NCBI GenBank assembly: GCA_032164245.1
Contig: JAVMKO010000006.1
Span: 3,549,001 to 3,613,000, forward strand
DNA from: Sternotherus odoratus
Lineage: Eukaryota; Chordata; Testudines; Kinosternidae
Length of the DNA stretch: 64,000 bases
Direction: 5' to 3'
Shown here: piece by piece, positions 1-13,040 of the stretch
How the letters are laid out: each line of letters opens with the position of its first letter
Position numbering within the stretch: the stretch's first letter is position 1
Position numbers and translations under genes: made by a program
The notes under the pieces: generated by a model
Databases searched by the model: none
What the model was told of the DNA's origin: nothing
The model's input: the letters and a program-made list of their open reading frames with translations, nothing else

Positions 1-2555
1 GCTTTGTTAATAACAGACTTCTACCCAATTATTTCTCCATGTGTTGCTACTGCTTGTCACCTGCTGTTTATGGACATAAACACTTTGCGTCTGACCTTCT
101 CTCATGAGTTATACTCAGTTACAGATTCAACCTGACATTTAAAAAACACCTCTCCATTTAGTAGCTCTGCCATTTTATCTCACTTTACCTAAAAGAATGA
201 CCTGTGATTTACCAGAGGAACTTAGTCTTTAACTTCCATTAGATAACTTCACATGCATTTGTTAAAAAAAAAATTACCTTTCACTCTTCAAGAACCATTC
301 ATTGTGTGTGCTTCTTGAGTGGTTGAACTCAGAATTAGCTGAAATTGCTAGAAATTGCATTTAGGGATGCTTGCTTTGTAATTGTACAGAGGAGCTTTTA
401 TAGAAACTATCATTAATGGGTCACCTTGAGCCATGCTAGTCAGACTGCTCAAAGCACAGCAACCAGACCGAAAAGGGCTAGCTGCCAACCAAACTTCAGC
501 TCAGACTGATTGACAAAAGCAGAATAACAAATTAAGCCACGGTTAGGCTGAACTTATTTACACATGGTGAACAGGCAAAAAAGCCCTCTCCTAAGTAATG
601 CAGCAAGAGCTATAAAACAGGGGCAAATAATTCTCAAATTCTCATTTCTGAAAGGTCAGGTTGCTGTGTGATCCAGAAGCACTAAGTAAAATTAGCCATG
701 AAAGGAAACTAATGGGTGACTGAAGGACTGAGGTTGAGTTTGAACTGGCTAGAAAATCTGTAAAGTTCAGAGTTATAGTCATTCTTTGGTCAAATCTTCG
801 GTGAGCTTAAATGCAAAAAGGAAGCTTACAAAAAGTGGAAATTTGGACAGGTGACTTCCCCCTACTACAGAAAGGATGTGGATCAGGCCTATTAATTGTG
901 ACACCTAACTTAACATGCTGTTTTTAACACACACCCATGGACTGGAATTTTGTTTGCACACCCCAAAAATGGCCTTAATTTTGTGCTACAGAGCTGCTCT
1001 CTAATCTTCTTATATAAGGTCCCAGTTCTGCAACTGGGTTCGAGAGGCTGGATCTTTGCTCCCATCAGGGGTCTGATCTGACCTCAAGATCAAGGTGTGT
1101 AATAGTGATATACTTTTCTAACCTACAGAAAAGTCACTATTTGATAAAAATCTAACATTTAGCCTGTGGAAATTTAAGAGTTTGAGTAGTAATTGACAGC
1201 CTAATATGGCAGATTGTTCTTGTTCTGTACAGGTGTGTATCAGGAGTCTCATTCTATACTGTGAAGAAATACTGCCCATTGCTTTTGGAATGATAAGAAG
1301 CAGCTCAGTTTGCAACTTTAATTGCTGCATAAGAATTTTTTTTTTTAACATAGGAAGAAATATAAAAAAAGTGTATGTTCAGATTTGAAATGGAGTAATT
1401 AAACATTCAGAAATTTTATTGTTGCCTTTCACCATACAAGCCTATATGGATTTACGTAAAATAATGATGATGATTTTTAAAATTGTTACTAAAAGATATA
1501 TTTGTACTGCACTAGCCTACAAAGACGATTAGTGCGATTTAAATTGATGTGATTGTGTTTACTTGGTTCCTGAATGTTCTCTTGCTGAATAATATATAAG
1601 TGGTTTGTCAAGCGTTATCTGACTGGAATCATGACACCATTTACACTACGGTGAGTTTTCTTTTCTCCATGCCACAGTGGAGAGAAGATGGAAAACAAAG
1701 CGTGTGTACACACTTTTGATTGATAGCATCCAGATACGACTGTGTTTCCCCTTTTTAGACCCAAAAGTATGGGTTAGGAGGCAAAGATATTCTTTTAAAA
1801 CAAATTGCTGAGATTTTCCTTATTCTATAGTTTCCTTATTTCAGACATTCATTCAAACAGCTCCTCACAGATAAGCTCATTGAAAGTCGCATGTGTTTGA
1901 ATTGGAGCAATGTAAATGTTAATCTGCAGTTGCTGGTTTCATTCACTGTGTGCTGTGCTCAGTCACACTCCCATATTAGATTAACTTCATACTACTTGAC
2001 AGGAAATATAGAAGTCACTAGAATATGTTCAGATTCCAATGCATTCATTACAATCATGAAGAACTGTGACATCTTGTGCATTTGTATATGAAATGCAGAT
2101 TTTTCACTGTTTAATATTTAAAATGGTAAAAGGCAACAAGAAATACCACATCAACAGATATAAACATGAAAAATATTAATCTCAGTGTATTTTCATACAG
2201 TTATTCCAGTTGTTCAACAATGAACTTGCTGATGGGGATATCTTTCAATGGCAAATTCACTGATGGCCAGAGATCCAACTCTTAATGAGGAAATTTCATC
2301 TGTAAAAATTATGTTTTACTTCATTGCCTGTGGACCTGTACAAATGTACAGCTAGAGTTTCACATTTTAACTCTTTGCTGGTAGCCAGAAATCTGCTACC
2401 TCTGCCAGAAGCACTGAGAGGAAATCAATTCGATAACTCATGAGGCCACAGAATCAAAAGACATGATGAAAATTGCTTGTTGATTCTTGAAAACTTTCCA
2501 ACAACTCAAAGGGTGAAATTGGCTCCATGCGGAACCAACACACAGACAATACAGG
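1..2555. other. Intronic sequence, no gene or clear repeat
   Basis: AT-rich intron of the minus-strand MDGA2-like gene, downstream of the exon at 6289-6466. Open frames here are at most 77 codons, have no family signature, and look like chance. I recognise no transposon ends, RNA gene or exon with a convincing splice frame. Confidence 0.6.
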
Positions 2556-2692
2556 GGATGGATCACTTGATGATTCCCTGTTCTGTTCATTCCTTCTGGG
2601 GCACTTGGCACTGGCCATTGTCGAAGACAGGACACTGGGCTAAATGGACCTTTGGCCTGACCCAGTGTGGCCTTTCTTATGTTATAATAATA
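2556..2692 (+). repeat. CR1 LINE 3' end fragment
   Basis: The phrases 'ggatggatcacttgatgatt' and 'gacccagtgtggcctttctt' match the 3' end of the CR1 type seen again at 62455-62930 on the same strand and at 19975-20440 reversed. It is 5'-truncated and only the non-coding tail is left. CR1 copies normally lose their 5' part at insertion. Confidence 0.85.
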
Positions 2693-2797
2693 TAGTATGT
2701 AAACCCAATGTAAGCCCTTAAAGTAGGATTTAAGTTGTGCGCTGCCCTTCTGTTCTCCTTCTGTACACCTGGTTCAGCTCAGATCAAAGAAAGATGC

Positions 2798-2896
2798 AGC
2801 TTATGCTTCAAAACTTTATAGTTAGTCTTTAAGGTGCCACAGGACTTTGTTACCTCTGCTATTCCAGACTAACACGGCTACCTCTCTGATTCTTGA
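2798..2896 (+). repeat. Penelope-like element tail fragment
   Basis: A roughly 100-bp copy of the tail that ends the Penelope-like element at 23191-27818 ('ttagtctttaaggtgccaca', 'cagactaacacggctacctc'). It has no coding part. Other copies are at 5367-5500, 22128-22326 and both ends of the large element. Confidence 0.8.
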
Positions 2897-4179
2897 CAAA
2901 TAGCTCTAGTATCTCTAATTAGAACGAGTCTAATCTGCATTTTATTTTGGATAAAATAAAAAGTGAGTAAAAATATAATTAGCCTGATGGTAAATATATA
3001 ATATACTAAGAGATGTAGGTTACTAAAAATAGAGCTCACAATGGAATGCTAATATATTAGTGTGAGAATTAAACCTACAGTATGTTTCAATAAGAAGTGT
3101 CCAAAGAGGTGATGTGAGAAACATGGGCTGGCACTGCTGGAATCCAGAATATGTTCCTCTTGGAGACAGAATACAAATCAACACACACTTGATTAAAAGC
3201 ATATTGAAAATCTTATGATTCCAGTGCTTTGCTGCTTGGCCAGATGCCCCAAAGTACAAATATTTGCAGTGAAAAGAGGTTTGCAAATTGCTACCTTAAT
3301 TGTTCTTTCTAGCAACCTTCTCTCTGCTTTTATTTTAATTCCTGGATAAATATTTACAGTTTACCATCTACCATTTATGTGGACTTGCTGCTGTGAAATG
3401 CATCTTGCCAGCCTATTAACAACCTCTCTAGGAATTAAACATTTTGAGGTTATAAATATAAAACTATACAGTGGGATAAATGTGCGAGATCTCATAATTT
3501 TATGACTGAATCTGTAAGACCTTGAAAATACAGCTTTATAATAGGTGTGCTGAGAAAACTGTTATGAGAATGATGTGCAGACACACACCATGTTTGAGGT
3601 GCATGAAGGTTAATTATCTCAAGTTCTATTTGAAAGGAAAACAGCTTTGAGATTTATCCTGTTGATTTTCACCCTATTCATGATCTTTAAAACTGCAAAG
3701 TTGCAACTACCAGCATCAATAGTGCTGAATCATGCTCCAGAACTAATGTAGCCATCTTGCATAGAGTGCAAACTGCTTGTTTTCTGCTGCGTGGTTTGAT
3801 TTTGCAGCAGGTACCTGACCAACACATTTGAAATGCGGGTGTATTTCATTGAAATCTGAATTAGTGACAGATCTGAGAACAAAATTCCCTCCAGCAGGAA
3901 CATGCCCTTTCTGTTGCAGGAAGGAGGGGTTTCTGTCAGTGCAGGGCTAGACACTTTGGTTGACTTAATAAGTCAGCAAAATCCTGAATTCAGCAAATGA
4001 CCTTGTGGGGTGTGTGAGTGTGTACGCCTCTAGCACACTGCCACAGTTAATACTTGAAACAACCTCTTGTGCTCCACAGGCAGCAAGCACTGCCAGATGA
4101 GCCAAACAGCGGACCACTCATAAGGTGGATCCTGCTCTTTGCATCTGTCAGGAAGAGGAAGGATGATCCAGGAGTTAAG

Positions 4180-4232
4180 CTGCTAGCCTGGGACTCAGGA
4201 GACCTAGTACCTGCTTTGGTTACTTCATGCGT
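4180..4232 (+). repeat. MIR (CORE-SINE) fragment
   Basis: 'cctgggactcaggagaccta' followed by 'gtacctgctttggttact' resembles the tRNA-related core of MIR SINEs, which reads 'gggaccCaggagacctgg'. It is short and diverged. A longer copy is at 60590-60825. Confidence 0.5.
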
Positions 4233-4900
4233 TTGGACACAAATACATCGTTTAGACAACTCCTTTCTGCAAAATGCAAAGCCCCTAAGCGTGGTTCATC
4301 TTGTGTGCAGGGTCACTGTCCAGAAGCGGAAAGTACAAACATGTGCCTTTGAAATCAATATTTTTGATTGTTTCAGCTCACTTTTTTGGTTGACATTAAC
4401 ACACTAAAATAAATTATTTGCATTGGGATTGAGCATGGCGGAGCTAATAACTGGTCATGAATAATTTATTTGAGAAATGTAGCCTATTTTTCTTTTCGTG
4501 AATTGTGCACAAGCCGCTTACAATTTTCTCAGGTCTGTTCATTATTCTAAATGATTTGACAAATAATTTCCGGAAGTAATTCTTGGTCTGCAGATTGCCT
4601 CTGAGCTGTCTGCTATAGTTGATATCCAAAATTGAGCTCTCAAGTTTTTATATAGCACTGGTCATTGTGCAAGCTAGATGCTAGAGTGTCTAGGAATTAT
4701 GTTACTTAATTTTGACCTCACATGTCATATGCTGTCTGTTTCCTGTTTGGACAAGGGTACCACAGAATCAGCTTTCTAAGGCTAACACTTGCAAACTTAA
4801 AAACTTTCCAAACATTAAAATTCCCATCCTACAAAGATCCTCCAATATATGCTTACATTTACTTCTTTTTTTTCAGTTAAAAATCCTTCCAGTCATTGGA

Positions 4901-4957
4901 CCAGGTCCTCAGCTGGTATTACTTTGGCCCAGCTCCACTGACTTCAGTAGAGATACC
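4901..4957 (+). repeat. Degenerate recurrent motif (unnamed old repeat)
   Basis: 'cagctccactgacttcagta' preceded by 'ccaggtcctcagctggta'. Related wording occurs at 32460-32525, 19733-19820 and 51175-51243. The copies are too diverged to define element ends. Family unknown to me. Confidence 0.4.
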
Positions 4958-5366
4958 CCACATGGGCATATGGTCCTTTCATTATGATATTTACAGAAAG
5001 TGAACACAAAGGGGAAATAAACAGGAAAAGAGAATTCAATTCATTAAGCATATACTGACAAAAACTAAAGTTTTTGTACAGCTCCAGGAGTCAAATGTTG
5101 GCAATATTTGGAGACTTCTGTGAAACAAAAGCTATCAGAATCCAAAACGCAACTAGATTCATGTGGAGAGTCCTCTGTGCCCATATGGCACCTGGGAGTC
5201 CTTGTGGGAAGTTGCTTGCTCTTGCCCTGAACTAGAGCTCGTCAGAATTTTGTGGTTGAAACATTCTGTGCGTAAAAGAAGCTATTTTCATCAATACTGA
5301 AATGTTTAAAAAAAGTGTCAAGTTTGACAATATTTTGCTTAGAAAAAATTCCAAGATGAAGTGAAG

Positions 5367-5500
5367 AATCAGAGAGGTAGCCGTGTTAGTCTGGAATAGC
5401 AGAGGTAACAAAGAGTCCTTTGGCACCTTAAAGACTAAGTATAGAAGCATAAGCTTTCATGGGCTAATACCCACTTCGTCAGATGCAAGCAGTGGAAGTG
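5367..5500 (-). repeat. Penelope-like element tail fragment
   Basis: This is the reverse complement of the PLE tail. It starts 'aatcagagaggtagccgtgt' and runs to 'gatgcaagcagtggaagtg', matching 23191-23295. The T/A-rich sequence on both sides (5240-5366 and 5501-5600) looks like one repeat split by this insertion. I see no clear target-site duplication. Confidence 0.8.
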
Positions 5501-5637
5501 GTTTCACATTTTCCAAAAGGAATGTTTACATTTTGTTTTGAAAAAACTTTTTGAAATTAACTTCATTGTTTTTATATATAAAAAAGTTTTAAAAGGTTGA
5601 AAATGCAACAAAGTATCTAGATTTGTCTATGAGTCAC

Positions 5638-6040
5638 ATTGTTGACTCATATTCAGTTTGTGCTCCATTATAACCCCAGATCCTTTTTAACAGTACTACT
5701 ACCTAATTCACCATTTTGTATTTGTGTATTTGATTTTTTTTTCTTCCTAAGGGTAGTACTTTCCATGTGTCTTTATTGAATTTCACCTTGTTTATTTCAG
5801 ATCAATTCACCAATTCGTCAAGGTCATTTTGAATTCTAATCCTGTCCTTCTAAGTGCTAGCAACCCCTCCCTGGTTAGTGACATCTGAAAATTTTAAAAG
5901 TGTCCTCTGCATTCCATTATCTAAGGTATTAATGAAAATATTGAACAGTACCGGACCAAGGACAGACCCTTGCAAGATCCCACTAGATATATTCCATCAG
6001 TTTGGCATCAAACCATTGATAATTACTCTTTGAGCATGAT
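5638..6040 (-). repeat. CR1-type LINE relic, ORF2 region
   Basis: Read on the minus strand, this has the wording of the CR1-type reverse-transcriptase region. The plus-strand words include 'aatattgaacagtaccggac' and 'caaggtcattttgaattcta'. Frames are broken. The copy is truncated at both ends and stops about 250 bp before the MDGA2-like exon. Confidence 0.7.
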
Positions 6041-6288
6041 TATGCAGCTTACAGTGACATTAGGTGACCAGACAGCAAGTGTGAAAAATCGGGATGGCGG
6101 TAGGGGGGGTAATAGGTGCCTATATAAGAAAAAGATCCAAAACTCAGGACTGCCTCTACAAAATCAGGACATCTGGTTAAGCTACAGTGACAGCAGCTAA
6201 CGTTTGCTCTTAACTGTACATTACAAGTTACATTAAACTGTGTGACTCATATTCCAGTATGTGTCCTGTTCCCAAAAAATCTCCTTAC

Positions 6289-6466
6289 CACTATATTTGA
6301 TGACACGAATGGTTGAATCTCCCTCCCCAAATCTGGTGATGGGAGTCAGGCGGACTTCGTAGGCCTCTGGCTTGATCAGCTCCGTCAGGTTGTAGGTAAT
6401 TAACTCTCCTTTCTGAATGTTTCCATTTACCGTGATCTCCTGTTCCCACCAACGCTGTTGTCCAGC
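6289..6466 (-). CDS. MDGA2: MDGA2 exon: C-terminal half of the FN3-like domain
   Basis: Minus-strand internal exon of 178 nt. The acceptor reads 'ttctgatttcag' then GCTGGA, and the donor is AGTG|gtaag. The frame is open for 59 codons plus one base (entry phase 0, exit phase 1). The product begins [20 protein letters not shown] and contains [17 protein letters not shown] and [13 protein letters not shown]. These are the late strands of a fibronectin type III fold with the typical YEVRLTP core. From family knowledge, this matches MDGA2 better than MDGA1, whose equivalent segment differs markedly. MDGA proteins are GPI-anchored Ig/FN3/MAM surface proteins that bind neuroligins and restrain synapse formation. 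The next exon (MAM domain start) would lie below position 1. The open frame in another phase across this exon is a shadow. MDGA family is near certain; the paralog call is from memory. Confidence 0.88.
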
Positions 6467-9054
6467 CTGAAATCAGAAGAATCATGGAAAGATTGGAGCT
6501 TTGGGCACACACTGCCACCCTTCCATTCTGGAAACGGAGCACAGGGCTCTACAGAAGCGCCACACTGGTTGTACATTTCATCATTTGCTTGATTAGCTCG
6601 AGATCAGAACACAATCTTTCATATGTCACCTCACCCATAACAGCCCCATTTTTTACAATGAATGGATCTTTTAATCGAGGTTGCAGAGATAATTGGCCGT
6701 AAAACCATAATTCCTCCCCTCTGCAATCTGCAGGCAAATAGGTTACTTCCATTCTCTCCAAGTACCTTTCCAATGCATCAAACTCCGCATTGCATTCTTT
6801 GCTGTAGCACATCTGCTCCTACCAAACGTCACATAACTACAGATCTTTCAGCAAACATTCTGGAAAACATGGGAAAGTTTCCCTGCCTTGCCTTCAGGGT
6901 CGGAGTGGGTAACCACCCCGCTACAAGGACCCTTGGAAGTGCATAGGAAAAGACTCCACAATTATTAACAACCCGTATCACCTCAGAAAGGTGGATGGAT
7001 TGGAAAGAACAATGAAACGTCAATATGAAGCAAGTAAGGAAGAATTGTATATATTTACACTTCATAGACTGTACAGGATTTTCAACATCTAAATCAATAA
7101 ACTTTGTCATTTTCAATGCACTTGACCAAGAGATGAAAAATCTAATTAGAGAGAAAGTTTAACAAATACTGAATGCCACATTATTTCCAGAAACACTCAA
7201 AAAAGTTATTGGATATTTCAATATTACCTGAAGATACACTGGCTTATTACAGGCATTCTCTCCAGGCTATCAAGAAAAAAATCATTAAATATTTACTATA
7301 CATCCCAAAGGAACTCTGCAGGTGCTATGCTTTTATAATGAGATGTTCTACTCAACTGATTCTATTTGGCAGGCACATTGATGTCATTAATTATTACAAA
7401 CTTGCTATTATAGAACTTCATGTTTATTAAAAACAACCCCTCCTCTTTTTCCAGGTTTTTAATTCAAAGCTGTTAGAAGAGGGTATACTGATATAGTTGG
7501 GGGAAATAAGCTGCCAAAGCATCACATCTGATGCCAGCGAATGGTGTGAAAAACAAAATTAAAACATTGACTGGAAGGTTGATATCTGCATTCACTTGGA
7601 AAAGGAAGCCGGTCTGGTCTATTATTAAACATATAACACAAACCCACCTCAGATAAAAATAAGGTTGAGAAACCAACAAAAAGTAAGAAAATTCCAAAGG
7701 AAGGATGCATAGTCATTAGCTTTCTCTGCCTCTATTGAAGATTGTGGGAGGTATTACATTAGCTTCCGAGAGAACTGAGTTAGGCCAATGCACTTTGGAA
7801 AACCTCATGCTAAGGTTCTGACCCTTCTAATGTTTAGGTTTCAGTGGGACTGCTCACGAGCTAAGATATGCAGGTGAGAAATAAAACCAATGGTGGCCAA
7901 TTAAGAAAAAGATGGAAGGAGAGAGAGACTGTCGGGTTTAAAACAAAGTAGAAATAAGAGTAGTATAGCCTATAAAAAGGTCATAGCCCTTCTGTTTATT
8001 ACAAATGCTGTGTGTATGGTATATGGCACTCTACTTGTTAAAATACGTCCTCTTCTTACAATGCTCTCCACTGAAAAGGTAGCTTTGAAATGGAACATGC
8101 AGTACGCTGCTGCAGGAGAGAGATTATTTATGTCCTAGCAGTACCCAGAAGTCCATTAATACACGATCTGTTCATTCGTGGAGGTCTGTCAGTAGAAACA
8201 AGCAGCCGAAGCAGAGTACAGCAGGAAAAGCAGCAATTTCACAGCAGCTTATGACAAACGACTACAGAAGAAAGGCTGGTTTTAAACTGCAGCCGTGAAG
8301 AGACATAGTCTAATTATTTCTTCCCTGTGCCTGGATCAGATAGGTAAAAAGGGTACTTCGCTCTCAAAATTGATTTATTATATATTCCACTAAGGGCAAA
8401 CTGAAATTAACCGTTCTACAGAAACATCTTTCTTTGCATGTCTTGTTGCTCCTTTGTAACTTATTTAAGCAAAATGTGACAATGCAGTTCTTTGTTTGTA
8501 ATAGTCTCAATAGGCTGCCGCCGCATTACCACCACCACACAGACGTTTGCAGAAAAGACCAAGTGGTATTGAATTGCAAGGAATTGATCTGAATCAGCCT
8601 CTACCGGCTGGAAAGGGACCGAACACGTGCCCGGTCATAAAACTTTCGACTCTATGACCATCAGCGTGGTAGAAAAGGAGGGAGATGAGGGTGGGATATA
8701 GGGCTGGCAAGGAAAATAAGGATGGACAAGTGCAAACTGTAGTTCATCCAATTGGACAGTTCTACAAATTTGTCATTGTTACTGTTTATCCTGTCGATTC
8801 AAAGCATGCCATAAAAAGATTTGAGTGCACACAGCATTGTCATTCTTCCTCTGCAGTAAGGTATTTAAAATATCACTCTGATACAGGAGTAGATTACACA
8901 CATCTGCTCTCCTTGCTACCTAAGGGCTACAAAGACATGCAAATCTCTTGGAGTGGGCGACATGAGGAACAATTATTTATTTGTTTAATTCCATTTTAAT
9001 TTAAGTTCAATTTAATTCAATATAGCAGAGCAAGATATAGCATGATCCAATGGC

Positions 9055-9292
9055 TGGAAGTTGAAGATAGACAAATTCAGACTGCAAATCAGGTACATTT
9101 TTGGCAGGGAGGGTGATTAACCAGTGGGATACTTTACCAAGGGTCTTGGTGGTTTCTCCATCATTGGATTCTGTAAAAGATCTGCTGTAGGAATAATTTG
9201 GGGGCAGTTCTCTGGTCTGCGTTATACAGGTGGTCAGACTAGATCATCACAGTGGTCCCTTCTGGCCTGGGAATCTATGAATCTAATTTTAA
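9055..9292 (+). repeat. CR1 LINE 3' end
   Basis: It contains 'cagactagatcatcacagtg' then 'gtcccttctggcctgggaat' and ends in 'ctatgaatcta', the short tandem 3' terminus typical of CR1. Only the non-coding end is present. The same subtype is seen at 59590-59665 and 57271-57535. Confidence 0.85.
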
Positions 9293-10131
9293 GTTTGTGA
9301 ACAGTCCCACTGAGCAGTGCTGAATGAGGGCTCCCTGCTCAGCAGCTTACCAATTTGAGCCCTACACAGAAAGTGATATTAACCTTCCACATTCACGTGC
9401 ATAGAAATAACCAAACTTCAAAGACCTAATCTTAATAAAATGCTAACTAAGTACCAATGGGACTATGTATTTGCACAATGTCTAGTATTCTGGGGCATAG
9501 GTCTATGAATGGGATTCCTAGGCCACCACAGTATGTAAATAATTATTAAAAATTATAATTCTATGGCAAAATATGTAACATTATATTGTATCTTTAAAAA
9601 GATCATAGGAGCATCTTTAATAAAAAAATACAAATTGACGGATGTCCACTAGATGTTGGCTCTTCTGGTGTTAACTATTACATCACCGATAAGAGCCAGT
9701 GAAATGAACTATGAAAGCCAAGGCACACGCTGCATAACAGACACTCAGTCTCTTATTTCTCTCCCCAATCTGGATAGCCATGAATATGAATGTAGCACAA
9801 ATATCAGATATATTTAAGTTTTGCAGAATGTGTTATGCTGATATCACACAGCTTACAAAGGAAACATTTGCATACATCAGTATTGATGCCACTCGGAGAA
9901 TTGTTCCTTCGTTCGTTTGCATCGTACATGTTGTTATGCCACATGCACCTCTTCTCTTCTCAGTTCAAACAAACCCTTAATTCAAATGTAGTGAATGATC
10001 CAGGCTAAATTCGACTAGGGCAATACACTGGATAAACTGCACACCACTTGTATGGCACAGTGAGTGGGAGGGGCAAGAAAGCAGCACATGTCCCTGTAGG
10101 ACTCAACACCAATTACACTTGCAGCTAATTT
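9293..10131. other. Intronic sequence, nothing recognised
   Basis: AT-rich intron. Open frames are at most 66 codons and have no signature. I see no repeat ends. Confidence 0.5.
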
Positions 10132-10136
10132 CCGAC

Positions 10137-10807
10137 TGTAGCGGCATGACGACTGACCGCTGTGGCGCCTCCCGCTGGTTGTCCAGGAATTAGCTCTACA
10201 CCAGCTCCGGAGTGCCTCCTGGGAGGCAGGTGTCTTGCCGTTGCTGGCCCCCGTGTCCCTCCCGGACGACGGTGCCCCTCTATCTGAGGTGCTGCCCCCT
10301 GGCAATACCCCCACACTCTCTCTGGGTTGCCCCTCCCCGGGGAACCCCCAACCCTCTATCCCCACCTTGTTTCAGTCTATGGCTACTGCCAGTCAGCATC
10401 AAGCCCCCACTCCCTGGGGCAGACTGCAGTGTAAGAGTCACTCATCATAGGTAAGAGGGGTTTGGACCTGCTGCCTTTCCCTGCAGCTCAGAACCTTTTC
10501 AGGCCTTTCTGTCAGGCCGCAGCCCGGGAGGTTGCCAGGCCTACGCTCCCCAGCTCAGCCTGCCCCTTCCCCAGCACTGCTCCACCCTCAGTACCCTTAG
10601 CTGCCTCCAAAGCAACTAGGTCTATCTCCCTCTAAGGCTGGAGGGAGGCTGCCTGAGCGCCTGTCTCCAGCCCTTTCATAAGGGCCAGCTGTGGCCCAAT
10701 TGGGGTGTGGCCCATCTGTGGCTGCTTCCCAATCAGCCCAGCTTATTGGCTCCCCAGGGCTGTTTTTGACCCTTTCAGGGCCGGAGCAGGATGACTGCCC
10801 CACTACA
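10137..10807 (-). repeat. Solo LTR, family A
   Basis: 671 bp bounded by TGTAGCGGC and CCCCACTACA and flanked by identical 5-bp duplications CCGAC (10132-10136 and 10808-10812). This is the signature of an LTR retroelement reduced to one LTR. It shares wording, reversed, with the LTR at 25574-26279: 'gagctaattcc', 'cacgggg.ccag', and a 'gggttccc.ggggagggg' block. That comparison sets the minus orientation. GC content is well above the flanks. No coding region or primer-binding site follows. The open frames of 60-116 codons inside it are by-products of the GC-rich composition. Confidence 0.85.
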
Positions 10808-11261
10808 CCGACCTACATCAAATGCTCATAACATATGTGATTTAGTAGTGTGGGAAAATAAAGTGGAAATAAATACAAAGGACATGGGGACATTTAATAT
10901 TCCCTGAATAATGCATAATACACTGTGTACCTTCACAATCTGTCAGGAAACTTTACATAATAATGAGTAAATCTTGTCTTAAGTAGACGGTGCTGTCCTT
11001 GAGAACTAAGCAACAAGAGCGCTGCAGAGAAGATGTTCAGGGTAATTATAATAAGACTTAGGGCTACATTGTCAAAGCAGTGCAGGGGGAATTCAACTCT
11101 CTGACTCTGATTCATCAGGGAATCTCATGGACAGATGCATTGAGAGCTCTTACAGCGTTTAGCTCAGCATTTCTGATACCGGTACTCTGCATTCAAATCA
11201 GAACTAGTCTTCTAACTTTTAACGAAGTTTTAAGCAAAGCCTTTCAGATCAAACGGTTGGA

Positions 11262-11365
11262 CTGTATTCTCTTTGAGGCAGGGTAGTCTTTTTGTTCTAT
11301 GTGTATATGATGTCTACCACAATGGGGCCCCAATCCTTCAGCAATATACACAACAATAAAAACTT
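11262..11365 (+). repeat. LINE 3' tail (L2/L3-like)
   Basis: 'ctctttgaggcagggtagtc' and 'tttttgttctatgtgt', then 'ccacaatggggccccaatcc', resemble the tail found at 31700-31820 and 46370-46500, where it follows LINE sequence. Only the tail is present. Confidence 0.55.
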
Positions 11366-11571
11366 CTGATGGCATGTTTCAATTCTTCACCTTCTTTCAG
11401 CCTCAACATTTTGGGATTCTTCATTTTGATCGTCTTATATAGATCAGCAGTTCTAGCATGCTGCACGTGTATTCCTGAGACTATCACAGTCTGCAATCCT
11501 GGTCAGTCACTCATTTTGGTCCACCAAGGTGGTCTTAGGCCTACGAGCCATTTCACTTGCATTCAGCTAGG

Positions 11572-11966
11572 TAGAATCATGGCACTATACGGCTGGAAGG
11601 GACCTCAAGAAGTCCTTTGGCTACTGCATCCCCCTGTGCTGAGGCAGTACCAAGTAAACAGAGACCATTCCTGACAGACTTTTGTCTAGCCTGTTCTTAA
11701 AAATTTCCACTGATTCTTTTCCCTTGATAACCTATTCCAGTGCTTAACTATTCTTAGAGTGAGAACTTGCTTCTATTGTCTGAGCTACTTTGCTACAGAT
11801 CACGCTGATTACTACTTGTCCTTTCTTCAGTAGACTTAGAGAACAATTGATCACCATCCTCTTTAAAACAGGCATTAAGATTTTTGAAGAGTATGATTAG
11901 GTCCCCCCTTCAGTCATCTTTTCTATGTTTTTAAAACCTCTCTTTATAGGTCATGTTGTCTAAACA
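11572..11966 (-). repeat. CR1 LINE relic
   Basis: It begins 'tagaatcatggcactatacg', the reversed CR1 3' terminus. It continues with 'cctattccagtgcttaacta' and 'ttaggtccccccttcagtca', and ends near 'ggtcatgttgtctaaac', all reversed CR1 ORF2 C-terminal wording. It is 5'-truncated with no intact frame. Confidence 0.8.
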
Positions 11967-12298
11967 GCAGCTAGGTTTGCTCTGTAAGACAGAAACTTCC
12001 TTTACTGGAGTTGCATGTATAACACTCATTGTACCATGGGCTGCTGTAGTATTCATATGTTGGTCTAATAACCGGATAATCGCCACAGGGTTTATCTCTA
12101 CAAAGTAATATCCCAGAAAGGATCTAGGCAGAAAGGATCTTTTGTATATTTGTAGACTGTTATATTTTCCTCCTTCAACATTACTTGTCAAATGTACACA
12201 TATGAACTCTTTTAACCTTTCCTCAAAATTTAGCCCTGTCAGCTTCCTTGTCACTTTTGTTAGGAATGCAGGAATTGCCATTATCCATACAAAGTGAC

Positions 12299-12420
12299 TT
12301 AGGCCCAGATTTTTAAAGGTATTTAGTTTTCGCTCTTGCTCAGCGTTTCAATATCTAATTGACTTAGGGATCCCCAATATCCTTGGAAATCAATGGGACT
12401 CTGTGGGGAAGGTTAGGTAA
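12299..12420. repeat. Partial copy of an old TIR repeat
   Basis: 'ggcccagatttttaaaggta' then 'tttag' matches the terminal repeat of the element at 34221-34426. The second terminus is not visible here. Confidence 0.4.
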
Positions 12421-13040
12421 TGAGTTGAGTTACTGTCATGTTCTGGCCAGGGGTGTGGGAAGTAAAGCATGTGGTTGAACATGAAACAGGGATTTAAAAT
12501 TTGAAGACTCTGTAATGGCCCATTTTGTGGCTAGGAGCATGTTCTTTCAATTCCAACTGTTGGGCAAGCACTGATGGAATGAAGAGCTAAGGCCTATTGG
12601 CTGGAGATAGTTTTTTACAGGACCTGGCTGGAGGTGCCAGGAAGAGCTCTCAAAGGCCAGAGACTAGGTCCGCCAGGGGCTGGAGGGGTTCAGCCCACCA
12701 GGAAGGTGGCATTAAGACCAAGTTTGGAGGATGTGGGACCCAGCAGCCTCTGAGAAAAAAGTCTGAGCTGGCATCTGTAGTCAGACTTCCCTGTGCTTGA
12801 GAGGGTAGAAAAGGCACTTCTTGAAGAACAAGGAATGTGTTAATTCATGGGTTCACATGTAAGTAATAAAGCAAGATTTTGTTAAACAGGTCTGCAGTGG
12901 ACTGTGGGGACTGAGTTTTCCTGCAGTGATTTTCAAAGGGCACCTACTGCTCCTTTGGAATAAGGCAGCAGAGTGAGGGATGACATGAGGTCAAATTTCC
13001 AAGTGTGATGCTCGGTGGGGTCAGCAGTTGCATGGGCCTG
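12421..13040. other. Unclassified intronic block with AATAAA
   Basis: A moderately GC-rich block with an AATAAA at about 12865 and a short G-rich open frame at 12597-12800. It might be an LTR remnant or unique sequence. I see no TG...CA ends with duplications, and no protein family. Confidence 0.3.

Larger units (their letters stand above)
2897..5366. other. Intronic sequence with small old repeat pieces
   Basis: Mostly unique-looking AT-rich intron. It holds a MIR-like piece near 4180 and a degenerate motif near 4901. The 5240-5345 part is a T/A-rich block rich in 'tttgaaat'-like words that resumes after the PLE tail at 5501. The open frame of 117 codons at 4054-4407 crosses the MIR piece and has no domain that I recognise. 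Confidence 0.5.

Noticed and set aside
12421..13040. Solo LTR on the basis of AATAAA near 12865
   Set aside because: No TG...CA limits with matching duplications, and one AATAAA is expected by chance in AT-rich intron.
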